From: Ferruginibacter paludis
Lineage (GTDB): Bacteria > Bacteroidota > Bacteroidia > Chitinophagales > Chitinophagaceae
Direction: 5' to 3'
Assembly (NCBI RefSeq): GCF_030409685.1
Contig: NZ_JAUFQJ010000007.1
Location: forward strand, 462,136-526,135
DNA: 64,000 bases
In this document: in pieces, positions 55,560 through 63,945 of the stretch
How the letters are laid out: each line of letters starts with the position of its first letter
Numbering within the stretch: the first letter of the stretch is position 1
The notes under the pieces: model-generated
What the model saw: the letters and a program-made list of their open reading frames with translations, nothing else
What the model was told of the DNA's origin: nothing
Database searches by the model: none
Program-made: the position numbers and the translations under genes

Positions 55560-56348
55560 TTAGAAATAGGTATAAGTGATTATTTCCGTGTCTCCGGATC
55601 CAACAATCTTTTCAGAAACAATTCTGTTACTGCTGTCAAAAGTATAGATATGATCAATATAACCGGGGCCGCCCCCGCCAAAGCTGTTTAGTATTGCTCT
55701 TTTTACGAGGTGTTTTTTGCCACCCTTGCTAACGCCGGGCAGCCCTGATATGATGGGTGGGATATAATCAAGACCGGTATAATATTCATAGTCAAAGGTG
55801 TCCTTGAATCCGGGTCCGGATTCGGCATGTAACAGGTCTCCGTCTGCATTGTAAACGGTGTTTGCCGCATATTGTGGCTTTATACCGTATACCAGTGAAT
55901 ATCTGAATCCTTTATAACCTGTTGATTTGTTAGATGCGTCGTACAGGTACTTGGTTACAATGGTATCGTAGGTATTGAATTCAATAGTCCAGGTGACTTG
56001 GTACTGAAAAACACTGTCCAGTAATCGGTTGCTGTTAGTGAAATCATCTTCGTGCGAGAAGAGCACGTTGGAAATGAAAACATCCTTCGAAAAATGATTT
56101 GCTGAAGGGTATGAATATTCGGTCCGGTCTCCGGGTGAAGAAGTGGAAATTAAACTAGCTACTCTGCCATTGGCATCGTAGGAGAGGTCATAGGTTACCA
56201 CTGTGGGGGGAATAAAAACAGAAAAGCTGTCCCACACAGTGTAGGTCTTTACCCTGTTAGCGTTGGGCGAAGGAGTATCGTCTTTTTTACAGGCGTTTAG
56301 CGATAATAAGGAGGTAAAAAATAAAAGCAGGGTAGGTAACTTTTGCAT
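55560..56348 (-). CDS. Lipoprotein with YD-like repeats (DUF4595-like)
   Basis: The protein has 262 residues. MQKLPTLLLFFTSLLSLNAC is a lipoprotein signal, followed by KKDDTPSPN. The mature part has repeated short units of the YDANGR type (LSYDANGRVASL, VYNADGDLLHA, YTFDSSNRIVSE) with alternating beta strands, as in Bacteroidota surface lipoproteins of the DUF4595/YD-repeat kind. It is the only gene in the array part besides 50409 on the minus strand, and is bordered by an L block on one side and copy E on the other. No enzymatic motif was found. Confidence 0.75.
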   Translation of the reverse strand: MQKLPTLLLFFTSLLSLNACKKDDTPSPNANRVKTYTVWDSFSVFIPPTVVTYDLSYDANGRVASLISTSSPGDRTEYSYPSANHFSKDVFISNVLFSHEDDFTNSNRLLDSVFQYQVTWTIEFNTYDTIVTKYLYDASNKSTGYKGFRYSLVYGIKPQYAANTVYNADGDLLHAESGPGFKDTFDYEYYTGLDYIPPIISGLPGVSKGGKKHLVKRAILNSFGGGGPGYIDHIYTFDSSNRIVSEKIVGSGDTEIITYTYF

Positions 56349-56432
56349 GTCTGTTTAAGTTTGCGTAAGGCAGCTGGCAGGTTGGTGATTGCTGGTAAAC
56401 TGTAGACAAATATATGCAAAAAAAAGAATTTC

Positions 56433-57222
56433 TTCCGCGCCGAATCTCCTGGACAGAAAACTTCCCAGGCGATGTCTCCGCACAAATTTCGCCGTTGGTG
56501 GTAGGGTTATTTCATGTACTAGTAAATGTTTTTGATTCGTTTGCCTTTAGCCATTACGTCGTTAAAATCGTCGGCTATCACAGGGGCCTTTGTTGGTCTT
56601 GTTGACCAACAACTGAAGCGAACAACAAAAAAGCTGCAACTAAAAATAGTATCTTTCATCAATGGAAACTTATCCCATATACTGGCCTCAATTTTACACC
56701 GCCACGATTCTGGAATGGAGGCCCTTGTTAAAACCAGCTAAATACAAAGACGTCATCATCCAAAGCCTTCAGCATCTCACAGCAATAAAAAAGATAACAT
56801 TGTATGCCTTTGTAATTATGGATAATCACCTGCACATGATATGGCAGGCAATAGGTGATAAAACACCGAAGCAAATACAACATAGTTTTATGAAGTTTAC
56901 AGCACAGCAAATAAAATTTGACCTGGTAGATAACCATCCACTGGTGCTGGATAAATTCAGGGTGAATGCAAGAGACAGAACCTATCAGTTTTGGGAAAGG
57001 AATCCTTTGGGTATTGAATTGTATACCCATGATGTATTCATGCAGAAGTTGGAGTACATTCACTGGAACCCGGTAAAGGCTGGGTTGTGCAAGTTGCCGG
57101 AAGAATATTATTATTCGTCCGCTAAATTTTATCATAATGGCATTGATGAATTTAACATGCTGACACATTGCTAAACCCAACGATTCAGTTGTTGGTCAAC
57201 AAGACCAACAACGGCGTTTTAA
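56433..57222 (+). mobile_element. Complete RAYT element, copy E
   Basis: An L block (56433-56488: CGCCGAATCTCC, AAACTTCCCAGGCGATGTCT) joins the M block (56489-56588), the REP hairpin (56589-56613, loop TTGTT), the R block (56614-56661), the transposase gene (56662-57174) and the terminal hairpin (57188-57212, loop AACAA) ending in GGCGTTTT. The two hairpins are the same sequence in opposite orientation, the arrangement seen for REP pairs around REP-associated tyrosine transposases. This is the only copy with an intact transposase, so it can mobilise or maintain the others in trans. Confidence 0.85.
56662..57174 (+). CDS. REP-associated tyrosine transposase (RAYT)
   Basis: The protein has 170 residues from ATG 56662 (METYPIYWPQFYTATILEW). 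The HUH motif is H56-L-H58 in MDNHLHMIWQ and the nucleophile is Tyr132 in EYIHWNPVKAGL, the signature of RAYT proteins. Helices with QIQHSFMKFTAQQI and the segment FWERNPLGIELYT are also typical. The C-terminal LPEEYYYSSAKFYHNG is retained as remnants in copies B and F. RAYTs nick single-stranded REP hairpins and are usually single-copy, domesticated genes. Here the gene is flanked by an inverted REP pair and the same REP is scattered through the region, which points to an active or recently active system. Confidence 0.92.
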   Translation: METYPIYWPQFYTATILEWRPLLKPAKYKDVIIQSLQHLTAIKKITLYAFVIMDNHLHMIWQAIGDKTPKQIQHSFMKFTAQQIKFDLVDNHPLVLDKFRVNARDRTYQFWERNPLGIELYTHDVFMQKLEYIHWNPVKAGLCKLPEEYYYSSAKFYHNGIDEFNMLTHC

Positions 57223-57276
57223 AATAAATACCATAAAATATTTTACCTTCCGCCAATAATAAAATAAAAAGAAATT

Positions 57277-59361
57277 ATGTTGAAATGGCTCGTCTCGATT
57301 GCTGCATCAGGTATCCTGTTGCCGGCCTTTGCTGCTGATATCAATATTTATGTATTACCTGGCGGAAGCGGGAATGGTTCAGCGCAGGCGCCCACTACTT
57401 TACAAAAAGCAATCGCCATGCTGCCCGGTTTAAAGCAATCAAACCCAACAGGCACCATTACTATTTTTCTCCATGATGGAACATACAACCTGGACCAACC
57501 GATCCTGATGACACCTGAAAATGGTGGCACCGGTGAATTGCAAATTATTTTTAAGGCTATGCCCAATGCGCATCCTGTGGTAAGTGGAGGACAACAAATT
57601 TTTATGCAGGGAACCAACATTTTATCTGTAAAAGTTCCGTATGCTGATAGCACAAAACCTTTTGATTTGTACATCAATGATAAAAGAGCTGTAAGGGCAA
57701 GAACACCGAATATTGATACTTATTTCACCCTGGGAAAAGTAATCAGTGTTCCCGATAGTCAGCATAAAGTACGTTTCACACAGCAAATTCAAATGCCGTT
57801 AACGGAGTTTAAGAAGCTCGCCTCATTACCTGCAAATGACGTGCAAAAAGTCTGGTTCAATATGTATCACAAGTGGGATAATACTATGCGGACCATTGAT
57901 TCATTAAATCCGCTTAATAACTCATTTTATTCAACTGGCTTTATAAATGGCGATTGGGCATTAATAGATAAACCAGCGCTATTTTATATTGAAAATTATC
58001 CTGCTGCATTAGACACTACCAACGAATGGATACAGCAAAATGATACGGTTAAATATATCCCGGGCAAAAACGTAAATGCAAAGGAGGCAGTGATCCCCGT
58101 GTTGGAAAAACTACTGATTATACAAGGTGATTCAACCCATCCCGTAGAAAATATGTTGTTTGAGGGCATCGCATTTAAATATTGCAATCATCGTTTTAAG
58201 GGCTACGAGGCATACCAGGCTGCCCAGGAAATTGACGCTGCTATCATGGTTGACAATGCACAAGACATCCGCTTCAACCATTGTGAAGTAGCACATACCG
58301 GGCAATACGCCCTTTGGTTAAGAAAAGGCGTGCAGCATTGTGCAATTACCAACAGCTACCTGCACGATCTGGGTGCCGGTGGTATCAGGATTGGGGAAAC
58401 GGTTATTCGCGAAAACAAGGCTCAATGGACATCTTACAATAAAGTGGACAATTGCATTATACATTCCGGCGGATTGGACTTCCCTTCTGCAGTCGGGATC
58501 TTTATCGCTCACTCCGGGAATAATATGATTGCGCACAATGATATTGGTGATTTCAGGTACACCGGTATTTCAGTGGGCTGGGTTTGGGGATATGCGTTTA
58601 GCCCTGCGGTAAATAACAAAATAATCTACAACCAAATTCATCATATTGGATGGGGAGTATTAAGTGATATGGCCGCTGTTTATACATTGGGTATCTCTAA
58701 CGGAACGGAAGTAAGCCATAACCGGGTAAACGACATCTATTCGTATGACTATGGTGGATGGGGGCTTTATACAGACGAAGGTTCAACAAATATTTTGCTG
58801 GAAGACAACCTGGTATACCATACTAAAACAGGCGGCTTTCACCAGCATTATGGAGAAAATAATATTATCAGGAACAACATTTTTGCTTTTAATGAAAAAT
58901 TCCAGGCACAGTTTTCAAGGGTAGAACAACACCACAGCCTGGATTTTAAAAACAATATTATACTAACTGATACTGGCTATCTATTGCAAGGTGCCTGGCA
59001 GACCGGAAACGTTAATCTTGACAGCAATTGCTATTGGAATATGAATAATAAAAAAGTTGCTTTCATTCAATCTACCGGGGCATATGGCGCCAATCCCGAA
59101 AATTATTTCACGTTGAAAGAGTGGCAGCAAAAGAGTGGAAAAGATTTGCATAGTATCCTGCAGGACCCCGGATTTGTCAATGCAACAGCGTTTGATTTTA
59201 GATTTAAAAATCGCTCAACAATAAATAAGATCGGCTTTAAATCCTTTGATATTAATATGGCAGGAGTCACAGGAGACAAGGCATGGAAAGAATTGGCAAA
59301 ATTACCTGCAACCGTTATTAAAGCATTTAATTCATCCGTTGCTAGAAACATGTTACAATAG
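57277..59361 (+). CDS. Exported right-handed parallel beta-helix protein
   Basis: The protein has 694 residues with signal peptide MLKWLVSIAASGILLPAFAA. The N-terminal part reads VLPGGSGNGSAQAPTTLQKAI, the usual entry of a pectate-lyase-like beta-helix. Short beta coils run from about 60 to 110 and again from about 300 to 560, with asparagine ladders such as NNMIAHNDIGDFRYTGI and ENNIIRNNIFAFNEKF, typical of right-handed parallel helices. A likely carbohydrate-binding or lyase role follows from the fold, but no catalytic set could be placed. It begins 55 bases after the terminal hairpin of copy E; codon use is like the core region. Confidence 0.85.
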   Translation: MLKWLVSIAASGILLPAFAADINIYVLPGGSGNGSAQAPTTLQKAIAMLPGLKQSNPTGTITIFLHDGTYNLDQPILMTPENGGTGELQIIFKAMPNAHPVVSGGQQIFMQGTNILSVKVPYADSTKPFDLYINDKRAVRARTPNIDTYFTLGKVISVPDSQHKVRFTQQIQMPLTEFKKLASLPANDVQKVWFNMYHKWDNTMRTIDSLNPLNNSFYSTGFINGDWALIDKPALFYIENYPAALDTTNEWIQQNDTVKYIPGKNVNAKEAVIPVLEKLLIIQGDSTHPVENMLFEGIAFKYCNHRFKGYEAYQAAQEIDAAIMVDNAQDIRFNHCEVAHTGQYALWLRKGVQHCAITNSYLHDLGAGGIRIGETVIRENKAQWTSYNKVDNCIIHSGGLDFPSAVGIFIAHSGNNMIAHNDIGDFRYTGISVGWVWGYAFSPAVNNKIIYNQIHHIGWGVLSDMAAVYTLGISNGTEVSHNRVNDIYSYDYGGWGLYTDEGSTNILLEDNLVYHTKTGGFHQHYGENNIIRNNIFAFNEKFQAQFSRVEQHHSLDFKNNIILTDTGYLLQGAWQTGNVNLDSNCYWNMNNKKVAFIQSTGAYGANPENYFTLKEWQQKSGKDLHSILQDPGFVNATAFDFRFKNRSTINKIGFKSFDINMAGVTGDKAWKELAKLPATVIKAFNSSVARNMLQ

Positions 59362-59398
59362 ATGCAGTTGCTTTAAATCCGGATTGTCTGATTGAGTT

Positions 59399-59541
59399 CC
59401 GGCGGGGTTTTTACAGTAGCCAATAACAATTATAAAAGGGTAACTGTGAAACCCCGACGTATAACATTCTGGTCTCTGCAAACTTCTGAGTTTCGTAGAA
59501 GATTTTTTTTATTTGAAGACCCGTCGCCAAAACCCCGCCGG
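59399..59541. repeat. GC-rich inverted repeat between convergent genes
   Basis: CCGGCGGGGTTTT (59399-59411) and AAAACCCCGCCGG (59529-59541) are perfect inverted copies 117 bases apart, with a related GAAACCCCGACG at 59448-59459. The core resembles the REP-like repeat at 2553-2665. Confidence 0.65.
59483..59510 (+). terminator. Hairpin and T-run after the beta-helix gene
   Basis: CTTCT (59483-59487) pairs with AGAAG (59497-59501) around GAGTTTCGT, followed by ATTTTTTTT. Short stem but a good T-run, 122 bases after the stop. Confidence 0.45.
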
Positions 59542-59573
59542 GACAAAAGAGTATGATTAACTGTTCTAGTTTA

Positions 59574-62084
59574 TTATTTTACAAACTTTTTGTAAATGAT
59601 CCGTTTTACAAATTCGGCTGCAAACAAATATACGAATACAATGGCGGTGATATAGAGCACCACATGAGTTGGTAATGGTTGAAAACCTGCCAGTGCAGCA
59701 AATGGTAAATAAGGCAGCAACCAGCCGGCAGCCAGGCAAAGCACTACACTGATCACCAGTTTTTTTGAGGGCTTGCTATCTTTAAACGGAACATGCCAGG
59801 TACGGATAACAAACACCACTAAAATTTGTGTGGCCAATGATTCCATAAACCAGCCTGTGCGGAACTCCGCCTGATTTAATGCAAAAACTTTATATAGCAG
59901 GTAAAAAGTAAGCAGATCGAAAATGGAACTGGTTAACCCAAAAACAAACATGTAACTGTAGATCATTTTCAGGTTCCAGCGCTGGGGTTTTTGGATATAG
60001 CTTTCATCCACATTGTCTGTGGGAATGGTAATCTGTGATGTATCGTATAAAAAATTATTGATTAGTATCTGCACCGGCAGCATGGGTAAAAATGGAAGAA
60101 AAATAGTGGCTGCTGCTACAGAAAACATATTGCCGAAGTTGGAGCTTAACCCCATCAGGATATATTTCATGGTGTTGCCAAATGTTTTTCGGCCTTCCAG
60201 GATACCCTCTCTTAACACCATCAGATCTTTTTTGGTAAGGATGATGTCTGCGGCATCTTTGGTAACATCTGTGGCACTGCTTACAGAAATACCCACATCG
60301 GCCGTTTTTAAAGAAGGGGCATCATTGATACCATCCCCCATATACCCCACAGCATGATGATTCGCTTTCAACGCAAGAATGATCCTGTTCTTTTGTTCGG
60401 GAGAAAAACGGGTGAATATGGTGGTGTTTGCCACCCTTCTTTGAAGCGCCTGGTCTGAAAGGCCGTCCAGTTCATGGCCCTGCATGGTTCCCTTTATGTG
60501 CAAACCAATTTCTTTGCAAACTTTTTGCGTTACCAGGTGATTATCGCCGGTGATAATTTTAACTTCCACCCCAATTTCTTTTAATGCCGCAATCACTTCA
60601 TCAGCATCTTCTTTAGGTGGATCGAGGAAAGCAATAAAACCCTGCAGCGTCATTTCCATTTCATCCTCTTTGGTAAATATTTCATCGGCTCCAGTTTCTT
60701 TAGTGGCAATGGCCAACACCCGGAACCCTTCGCTGCTGAGCGCCTCATATTGGCTGATGGCCACAGCTTTACTTTCATTGTCAATTGAACAGGCTTTAAA
60801 TATTTCTTCCGGTGCACCTTTGCAGATCAACACATTTTTATTTTGCACCGTCACCACCACACTCATCCGTTTGCGTACAAAATCAAAAGGGATTTCATCT
60901 TTCTTGACGTAAGCTTTTATATCTACTGTACGAAAAGAAACCACCGCATCATCCAGCGGATTTTTAATACCTGTTTGATAAAAACTGTTTAAGTAAGCCA
61001 GCTGTAACAGGTCTTCAGAATCATTCCCTTTTTTGTCAACATATTTTATCAGCTTTATTTTATCTTCTGTAATGGTACCTGTTTTATCAGTACACAACAC
61101 TTCCATACTTCCAAAATTGGGAATGGCAGCCATTTTTTTAACGATGACTCCTTTAGCAGCCATGTGCACCGATCCCCTGGACATGGTCACTGCCATGATC
61201 ATCGGTAACAGTTCGGGTGTTAATCCCACGGCCACCGCCAGTGAAAACATAAATGATTCCAGCAGGTCGTGCTTTAATACTGCATTGATCAAAAAAATGA
61301 ATAACACCAGTACAATGGTTACTTTCATGATGAGGTAACCAAAGGAAGTAATGCCTTTGCTGAATTCAGATTCTGCTGCAGGTTCAATTAATTTTGCTGC
61401 AATTTTTCCAAACTCGGTGCTGGCGCCAGTCTTCAGCACGATTGCTCTGGCGGTTCCGGATATTACACTGGAGCCCATAAAAACAATGTTGGTAAGATCC
61501 ACCAGATCCTGTTTATTACTGCTGATGGCGTCGCCGTGCTTTTCGCAGGGAAATGATTCACCGGTGAGGGAAGACTGGTTTACAAAAAAATCTTTTGAAA
61601 AAAGTATCCTGGCATCAGCAGGAACAATTTTGCCTGCACTCACCAGGATAATATCGCCCACACAAATTTCTTCGTGCAATATGTCATACTCACGGCCATT
61701 CCGGATTACTGTGGCTTTACTTTTTACACTTTGCTTCAACCGCTCCGCAGCATTACGGGCATCGAGCTCCTGGTAAAAATCTATTGCCACACTCACCAGT
61801 ATCATGAACAAAATGATGGATGCTTTGACCGTTTCGCCCATTGAATAGGAAATAATGGTTGCTACTATTAATATTAATATCAAAGGGCTTTTAAAATGAC
61901 CAAGCAACTCCACTAAGAGATACCTGCGCTTACTGGCAGCAATGGTATTTTTGCCGAATGCTTTTATTTGGGCTGCCACCTGTTCATCGGAAAGACCGGT
62001 TGTTTCATTGGTCCCTATTTTTTTTATAACTTCTGCTGTACTTAATGCGGCCAGATAATCTGGTAATGGATCTGGTGTATACAT
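59574..62084 (-). CDS. mgtA: Magnesium-translocating P-type ATPase
   Basis: The protein has 836 residues. Cation-ATPase landmarks are in order: the N-terminal domain with GLSDEQVAAQIKAFGKNT, the actuator TGES, the phosphorylation site CTDKTGT (Asp at about 333), a nucleotide-binding KGAPEE, and GDGINDAPSLKTADVGISV. About ten membrane segments are present. The motif NNFLYDTSQITIPTDNVD before the late membrane helices is characteristic of MgtA/MgtB type Mg2+ importers. It imports Mg2+ with ATP hydrolysis at the inner membrane. No magnesium riboswitch could be recognised in the 267 bases upstream. A 51-residue membrane protein gene is divergent from it. Confidence 0.93.
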   Translation of the reverse strand: MYTPDPLPDYLAALSTAEVIKKIGTNETTGLSDEQVAAQIKAFGKNTIAASKRRYLLVELLGHFKSPLILILIVATIISYSMGETVKASIILFMILVSVAIDFYQELDARNAAERLKQSVKSKATVIRNGREYDILHEEICVGDIILVSAGKIVPADARILFSKDFFVNQSSLTGESFPCEKHGDAISSNKQDLVDLTNIVFMGSSVISGTARAIVLKTGASTEFGKIAAKLIEPAAESEFSKGITSFGYLIMKVTIVLVLFIFLINAVLKHDLLESFMFSLAVAVGLTPELLPMIMAVTMSRGSVHMAAKGVIVKKMAAIPNFGSMEVLCTDKTGTITEDKIKLIKYVDKKGNDSEDLLQLAYLNSFYQTGIKNPLDDAVVSFRTVDIKAYVKKDEIPFDFVRKRMSVVVTVQNKNVLICKGAPEEIFKACSIDNESKAVAISQYEALSSEGFRVLAIATKETGADEIFTKEDEMEMTLQGFIAFLDPPKEDADEVIAALKEIGVEVKIITGDNHLVTQKVCKEIGLHIKGTMQGHELDGLSDQALQRRVANTTIFTRFSPEQKNRIILALKANHHAVGYMGDGINDAPSLKTADVGISVSSATDVTKDAADIILTKKDLMVLREGILEGRKTFGNTMKYILMGLSSNFGNMFSVAAATIFLPFLPMLPVQILINNFLYDTSQITIPTDNVDESYIQKPQRWNLKMIYSYMFVFGLTSSIFDLLTFYLLYKVFALNQAEFRTGWFMESLATQILVVFVIRTWHVPFKDSKPSKKLVISVVLCLAAGWLLPYLPFAALAGFQPLPTHVVLYITAIVFVYLFAAEFVKRIIYKKFVK

Positions 62085-62351
62085 CGTGAATAATATTAAG
62101 CGTAAAATAGTATGCCTCCTTTTACCGTAAAATGATGATTGTCATGAAATGAGATGATGAACACTGCCGGTGTATGCTGTTTTGTTTCCGTGGTTGGTTT
62201 ATAAGTTCACACACACAGCTGGTGTCCCGAACAAAGCAATGTATCTAACAGGCTGTTTAGTTGATGGCTATCATAATAAAGGGGGAATATTAATCATGGT
62301 AAAGCAAGGCTGCCTGCACTACTTTTATTCCTGTAACAAAAAATAAATTTT

Positions 62352-62507
62352 ATGGGAAACTTACTTTATATCATTGCCGTAATATTAATAATAGCATGGC
62401 TGTTGGGATTTTTTGCATTTCATGTAGGTGGTATAATTCACATTCTGCTTGTTATTGCAATCATCGTAATTTTATTAAGAGTTATTCAAGGCAGAAAAAT
62501 CCTTTAA
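62352..62507 (+). CDS. Lmo0937-family (DUF5670-like) small membrane protein
   Basis: A 51-residue protein, ATG 62352 to TAA 62505-62507: two hydrophobic helices (LLYIIAVILIIAWLLGFFAF and IHILLVIAIIVILLRV) joined by HVGG, ending in a basic tail QGRKIL. This is the pattern of the lmo0937 family, short two-helix proteins common in Bacteroidota and often stress-induced. It is divergent from mgtA, with 267 bases between. TACTTTTA near 62318 is one base off the -7 box. A role in envelope stress is possible; nothing is known about the mechanism. Confidence 0.8.
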   Translation: MGNLLYIIAVILIIAWLLGFFAFHVGGIIHILLVIAIIVILLRVIQGRKIL

Positions 62508-62756
62508 GGGTAAACTTTTCGCAGCAACGTCTTCTGTAACATGGCTGGTAGTAGGGGATGTCAGGTGCAGGAATTCTTTCCTGTAGCCGCCTTTTACTAA
62601 ACTTGCAATATTAGAATTGGTTGCCGCAGCCTTTGTGTCAACGAACCAACTCCGCTTCGGTAAAGTTCCCCCAATGGCATGCGGTACAAGTGAGTGAGGC
62701 ACAATATTGCTTATCGCTCAACGTCACCAAGGCACAAGGACGCTGAACACAATCTT

Positions 62757-63136
62757 CGCCGTTGTTGGTAGGTTATGAATGTTGGCGTAAGTTTTTTGAT
62801 TCGCTTGATTTTAGTTGGTATGTTCATAAAACGGTCAGCTATCCCGGAGGCGCCGTTGTTGGTCTTGTTGACCAACAACCGAGGCGAACAGCAAAAAAGC
62901 TGCAACTAAAAACAGTACCTTTCATCAATGGAAACTTATCCCATACACTGTCCTCAGTTTTACACCGCCACGTATAGTGGTTTACGAAAAATAACTATGC
63001 ACAATGCAAACTGCCGGAAGAATATTATTATTCATCAGCTAAATTTCATCATACCGGAATGGATGAATTTAACATGCTGACACATTGCTAAACCCAACGA
63101 TTCGGTTGTTGGGCAACAAGACCAACAACCGCGTTG
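62757..63136 (+). mobile_element. RAYT element copy F, internally deleted non-autonomous derivative
   Basis: M block from CGCCGTTGTTGGTAGG (62758), REP hairpin at 62855-62879, and R block ending TTTCATCA. Transposase codons from 62928 (METYPIHCPQFYTAT) run to about 62972, then the reading jumps to the C-terminal codons (CKLPEEYYYSSAKF to NMLTHC, stop 63089-63091), and the inverted terminal hairpin lies at 63105-63129 (loop AACAA). About 360 bases of the transposase are missing and the ends are intact, so this is a MITE-like derivative that could be mobilised in trans by copy E. Confidence 0.85.
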
Positions 63137-63151
63137 GCAGAAAATACTGTA

Positions 63152-63183
63152 TTTGAAACGTCCTTATTTTTTTGATATTTTTG
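63152..63183 (+). promoter_or_regulatory. Bacteroidota-type promoter just after copy F
   Basis: TTTG (63152-63155), 20 bases, then TATTTTTG (63176-63183) fit the -33 TTTG and -7 TAnnTTTG boxes with a normal spacer. The start codon of the lipoprotein gene lies 28 bases downstream. The promoter begins 16 bases after the repeat copy ends, so it belongs to the passenger DNA, not to the repeat. Confidence 0.6.
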
Positions 63184-63211
63184 TTTTTTCAAAACCGTAA
63201 ATATCGCAACT

Positions 63212-63784
63212 ATGAAACTGTCAAACTTAGTGTTATTGATTTTAATTGTTGAAATTTCATTTCAGCTGGTTGGTTGCGGGAAATGTCACGGAGGAAATCT
63301 ATACCTTGATAATAGCAGAAGCTGGTTACCTCTTAAAGGAAAAACTCAACTTACATTTCTTGATGAAACTGGTCAACCCAAAAACTTTCAGACTCGTGTT
63401 ATAGATACTGCACAAACTTATCTGGATTCTGGTTGCAATTTATTTCATACGGTAGAATATATACAGGTTGTACTTTACTTAAATTCATCAAGAACTGATT
63501 CAATATTCATACAGTTAGCTACACCCTCCTCTTTATCTATCAGGGCCTATACTGATACAAGTTTTAATATGGGTATTGGCGGAGACTTAACTGGCTATGG
63601 CGGCAGTCATGGGAATTTCCAGACAAGGTTATATAATTTCAACAATGGAAATAAAAAATATGCGGAAGTTTTGCTAATAAAACATGCCGAAGGATATAGT
63701 AATTCGATAGACTCTCTATTGCTTGCAAATGGTACAGGGATAATCGGATTTAACTATTTCAATAAAAAGTATATACTTCAATAG
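63212..63784 (+). CDS. Hypothetical lipoprotein between copies F and G
   Basis: The protein has 190 residues. MKLSNLVLLILIVEISFQLVGC is a lipoprotein signal with lipobox LVGC. The mature part is strand-rich (LPLKGKTQLTFLDETG, VEYIQVVLYLNSS, KYAEVLLIKHAEG) with a Gly-rich centre (GIGGDLTGYGGSHG). No family was recognised. It lies between the terminal hairpin of copy F and the L block of copy G, with its own promoter at 63152-63183. AT-rich composition like the other passengers. Confidence 0.7.
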   Translation: MKLSNLVLLILIVEISFQLVGCGKCHGGNLYLDNSRSWLPLKGKTQLTFLDETGQPKNFQTRVIDTAQTYLDSGCNLFHTVEYIQVVLYLNSSRTDSIFIQLATPSSLSIRAYTDTSFNMGIGGDLTGYGGSHGNFQTRLYNFNNGNKKYAEVLLIKHAEGYSNSIDSLLLANGTGIIGFNYFNKKYILQ

Positions 63785-63805
63785 AGCAAAGAATATTATT
63801 TGTTC

Positions 63806-63945
63806 CGCTCCGAGCCTCCAAAAAAAATCCCAGGCGAAGTCTTCGCACAAATTATTTTAGACCAACAACCAGCACAATCTTTCGCCCTTGTTGGTAGGAT
63901 TATTTCATGTAGTAGAAAACGTTTTTGATTCGCTTGCCTTTAGGT
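63806..63945 (+). repeat. RAYT-element repeat, copy G (L and partial M)
   Basis: An L block (63806-63880: CGCTCCGAGCCTCC, AAAAATCCCAGGCGAAGTCT, ACCAACAACCAGC) joins the start of an M block (CGCCCTTGTTGGTAGG, TTTTTGATTCGCTTGCC). Similarity ends at TTTAG (about 63944), before the REP hairpin. It follows the lipoprotein stop by about 20 bases. Confidence 0.8.

Noticed and set aside
62085..62351. Magnesium riboswitch upstream of mgtA
   Set aside because: No M-box-like paired regions could be recognised by eye in this short stretch.
62475..62702. 75-residue minus-strand frame between the small membrane protein and copy F
   Set aside because: It overlaps the end of the 51-residue gene and has no signal, domain or good start. 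It could be a fragment of an old mobile element, but I cannot identify it.
52908..62977. Recurring small frames containing GLVDQQPKRTTKKLQLK (in copies A, B, C, E and F)
   Set aside because: They translate the M, hairpin and R modules of the repeat. The peptide recurs only because the DNA repeats; the starts are inconsistent and the ends run into unrelated sequence.
51039..63945. CRISPR array
   Set aside because: Repeat copies are hundreds of bases to kilobases apart, modular and variable in length, with genes between them; no short regular spacers and no cas genes.
51039..63945. Classical integron cassette array
   Set aside because: The hairpins lack RYYYAAC and GTTRRRY core sites, no tyrosine integrase gene is present in the window, and a RAYT gene is part of the repeat family. 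The resemblance is architectural only.
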